DNA of 64,000 nucleotides, taken from positions 1-64,000 of the forward strand of contig NZ_CP108510.1 of the NCBI RefSeq assembly GCF_035917275.1, read 5' to 3'. The notes under the pieces are model-generated. The model had not been told where the DNA came from. It was given only the letters and a program-made list of their open reading frames with translations, and did no database searches. Below are positions 63,484 to 64,000 of the stretch, in pieces. A program made the position numbers and the translations under genes. Within the stretch, counting starts at the first letter, position 1. Each line of letters starts with the position of its first letter. Source of the stretch: Streptomyces sp. NBC_01237 (GTDB lineage: Bacteria > Actinomycetota > Actinomycetes > Streptomycetales > Streptomycetaceae).

Positions 63484-64000
63484 CTAATCCGCTTGCAGTA
63501 CGAAGAACAGGAAGCACAGGAAGCGCGGCTCGGCCGCGATGGCCTCGGGGAACAGCTCGCGGGCGGCGGGATCAGGCTCCGGCTCGCTGATGACCGTAAT
63601 CCGGAAACCGGCCCCGGTGAAAGCCTCGATCATCGCGTGCAGCGGCCTGTTCCAGCGACTCACCAGGGTGGTCTGGCCGCCCATGCTCCACTCCACGGTC
63701 CACTTGGTGGTGTCGAAGTAGTCGCACTCGGCCTCGCGACCGGCCTCACGGTGAATGAGGTTGACGGCAAAGGGATGGTCGACAGACGCGATCAGCCGAC
63801 CGCCGGGCCTGAGTACGCGTCGCAGCTCGGCCAGCGCCGGCCCCCAGTCCTCCAGGTAGTGCAGCACCAGCGACGCCACTACATCGTCGAACGTGTCATC
63901 AGGGTAGGGAAGCGGGCTGCCCAGCTCCGCCACCTGCAGATCCGCACCGTCGCCGAGCCGCTGCCGAGCCAGCCCCAGCATCCCGGCACTCGAGTCGAAA
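63484..64000 (-). CDS. Class I SAM-dependent methyltransferase, 5' end outside the window
   Basis: The visible 172 residues begin FDSSAGMLGLARQRLGDGA, the strand-2 region after motif I (which lies beyond the right edge). Then come the DDTFDDVVASLVLHYLEDW post-I motif and LRRVLRPGGRLIASVDHPF, typical of Methyltransf_11 enzymes. The C-terminal part contains a probable substrate region (YFDTTKWTVEWSM) and ends FLCFLFFVLQAD. Its stop codon TAG (63484-63486) is made by the end of the IS at 62092-63486, so the IS inserted at the extreme 3' end and may have cut off a few residues. The substrate is unknown. Confidence 0.85.
   Translation of the reverse strand, partial: FDSSAGMLGLARQRLGDGADLQVAELGSPLPYPDDTFDDVVASLVLHYLEDWGPALAELRRVLRPGGRLIASVDHPFAVNLIHREAGREAECDYFDTTKWTVEWSMGGQTTLVSRWNRPLHAMIEAFTGAGFRITVISEPEPDPAARELFPEAIAAEPRFLCFLFFVLQAD

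Larger units (their letters stand above)
62092..63486. mobile_element. IS5-type insertion sequence carrying an extra gene
   Basis: Perfect 19-bp inverted repeats are TAGGCCGTGTGTCGAAAGT at 62092-62110 and its reverse complement at 63468-63486. The TA at both outer edges may be the target duplication. A transposase gene on the plus strand is followed by an antisense gene (63066-63374) inside the same ends. The length of about 1.39 kb is larger than usual because of the passenger. Confidence 0.85.

Overview
The window is very GC-rich, with actinomycete codon use, GTG/TTG starts, GGAGG-type ribosome sites and Streptomyces-typical families (secreted LamG/RHS proteins, XRE-nSTAND-WD40 proteins, DUF5753 regulators, IS1182/ISKra4/IS3/IS5 elements). 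It reads as the extreme left end of a linear Streptomyces replicon, either a chromosome arm or a large linear plasmid. The first ~290 bases hold at least nine tightly packed palindromes, several with three-base loops TGC (GCA on the other strand), which is the architecture of Streptomyces telomeres. The first gene inwards (697-3219) is a DEAH helicase with helicase-associated repeats, the gene type usually found beside Streptomyces telomeres.

Layout. 1-7 kb: telomere-like end, terminal helicase, two unknown proteins and a Rad50/SMC-like ATPase with a CxxC...CxxC hook. 7-9 kb: two broken genes back to back, the end of a WD40 protein and the end of a second helicase. 9-20 kb: small secreted proteins, an NmrA-like oxidoreductase under a SoxR/MerR-type promoter and bracketed by inverted repeats, a large nSTAND-WD40 protein with an exact 126-bp tandem duplication, and a pentapeptide-repeat membrane protein. 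20.9-26.6 kb: an intact MacB-like ABC export operon with its lipoprotein, divergent from a two-component system. 26.6-31.6 kb: a graveyard of truncated genes (MerR, transposases of three types, secreted protease), ending in a second telomere-like palindrome cluster at 31.42-31.53 kb.

31.7-43.1 kb is a polymorphic-toxin locus on the minus strand: a secreted LamG protein, a 2377-residue RHS protein with a HINT domain and a YwqJ-like C-terminal domain, then a SUKH-3 immunity gene 5 nt after it. 43-47 kb holds phage terminase and toxin-tail remnants, a putative immunity gene joined to the toxin tail by ATGA, and a gene-free ~0.7 kb tract dense in TGCGCA/GGTGCGC/TGCACTCC words. 47-51.7 kb: AraC regulator, secreted protein, broken IS and a frameshifted MobF relaxase. 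52-64 kb: three insertion sequences whose inverted repeats can be read directly (52053-52947, 56830-58136, 62092-63486), between unknown protein pairs, a truncated regulator, an FG-GAP secreted protein, a truncated ATP-dependent ligase and two methyltransferases. The last gene runs off the right edge.

The general picture is a fast-changing terminal arm: telomere maintenance at the tip, conflict genes (toxin/immunity, nSTAND, Rad50-like) and many decayed mobile pieces, with only a few coherent operons. No tRNA, rRNA or CRISPR array was seen. All family assignments come from motif recognition by eye, without database searches.
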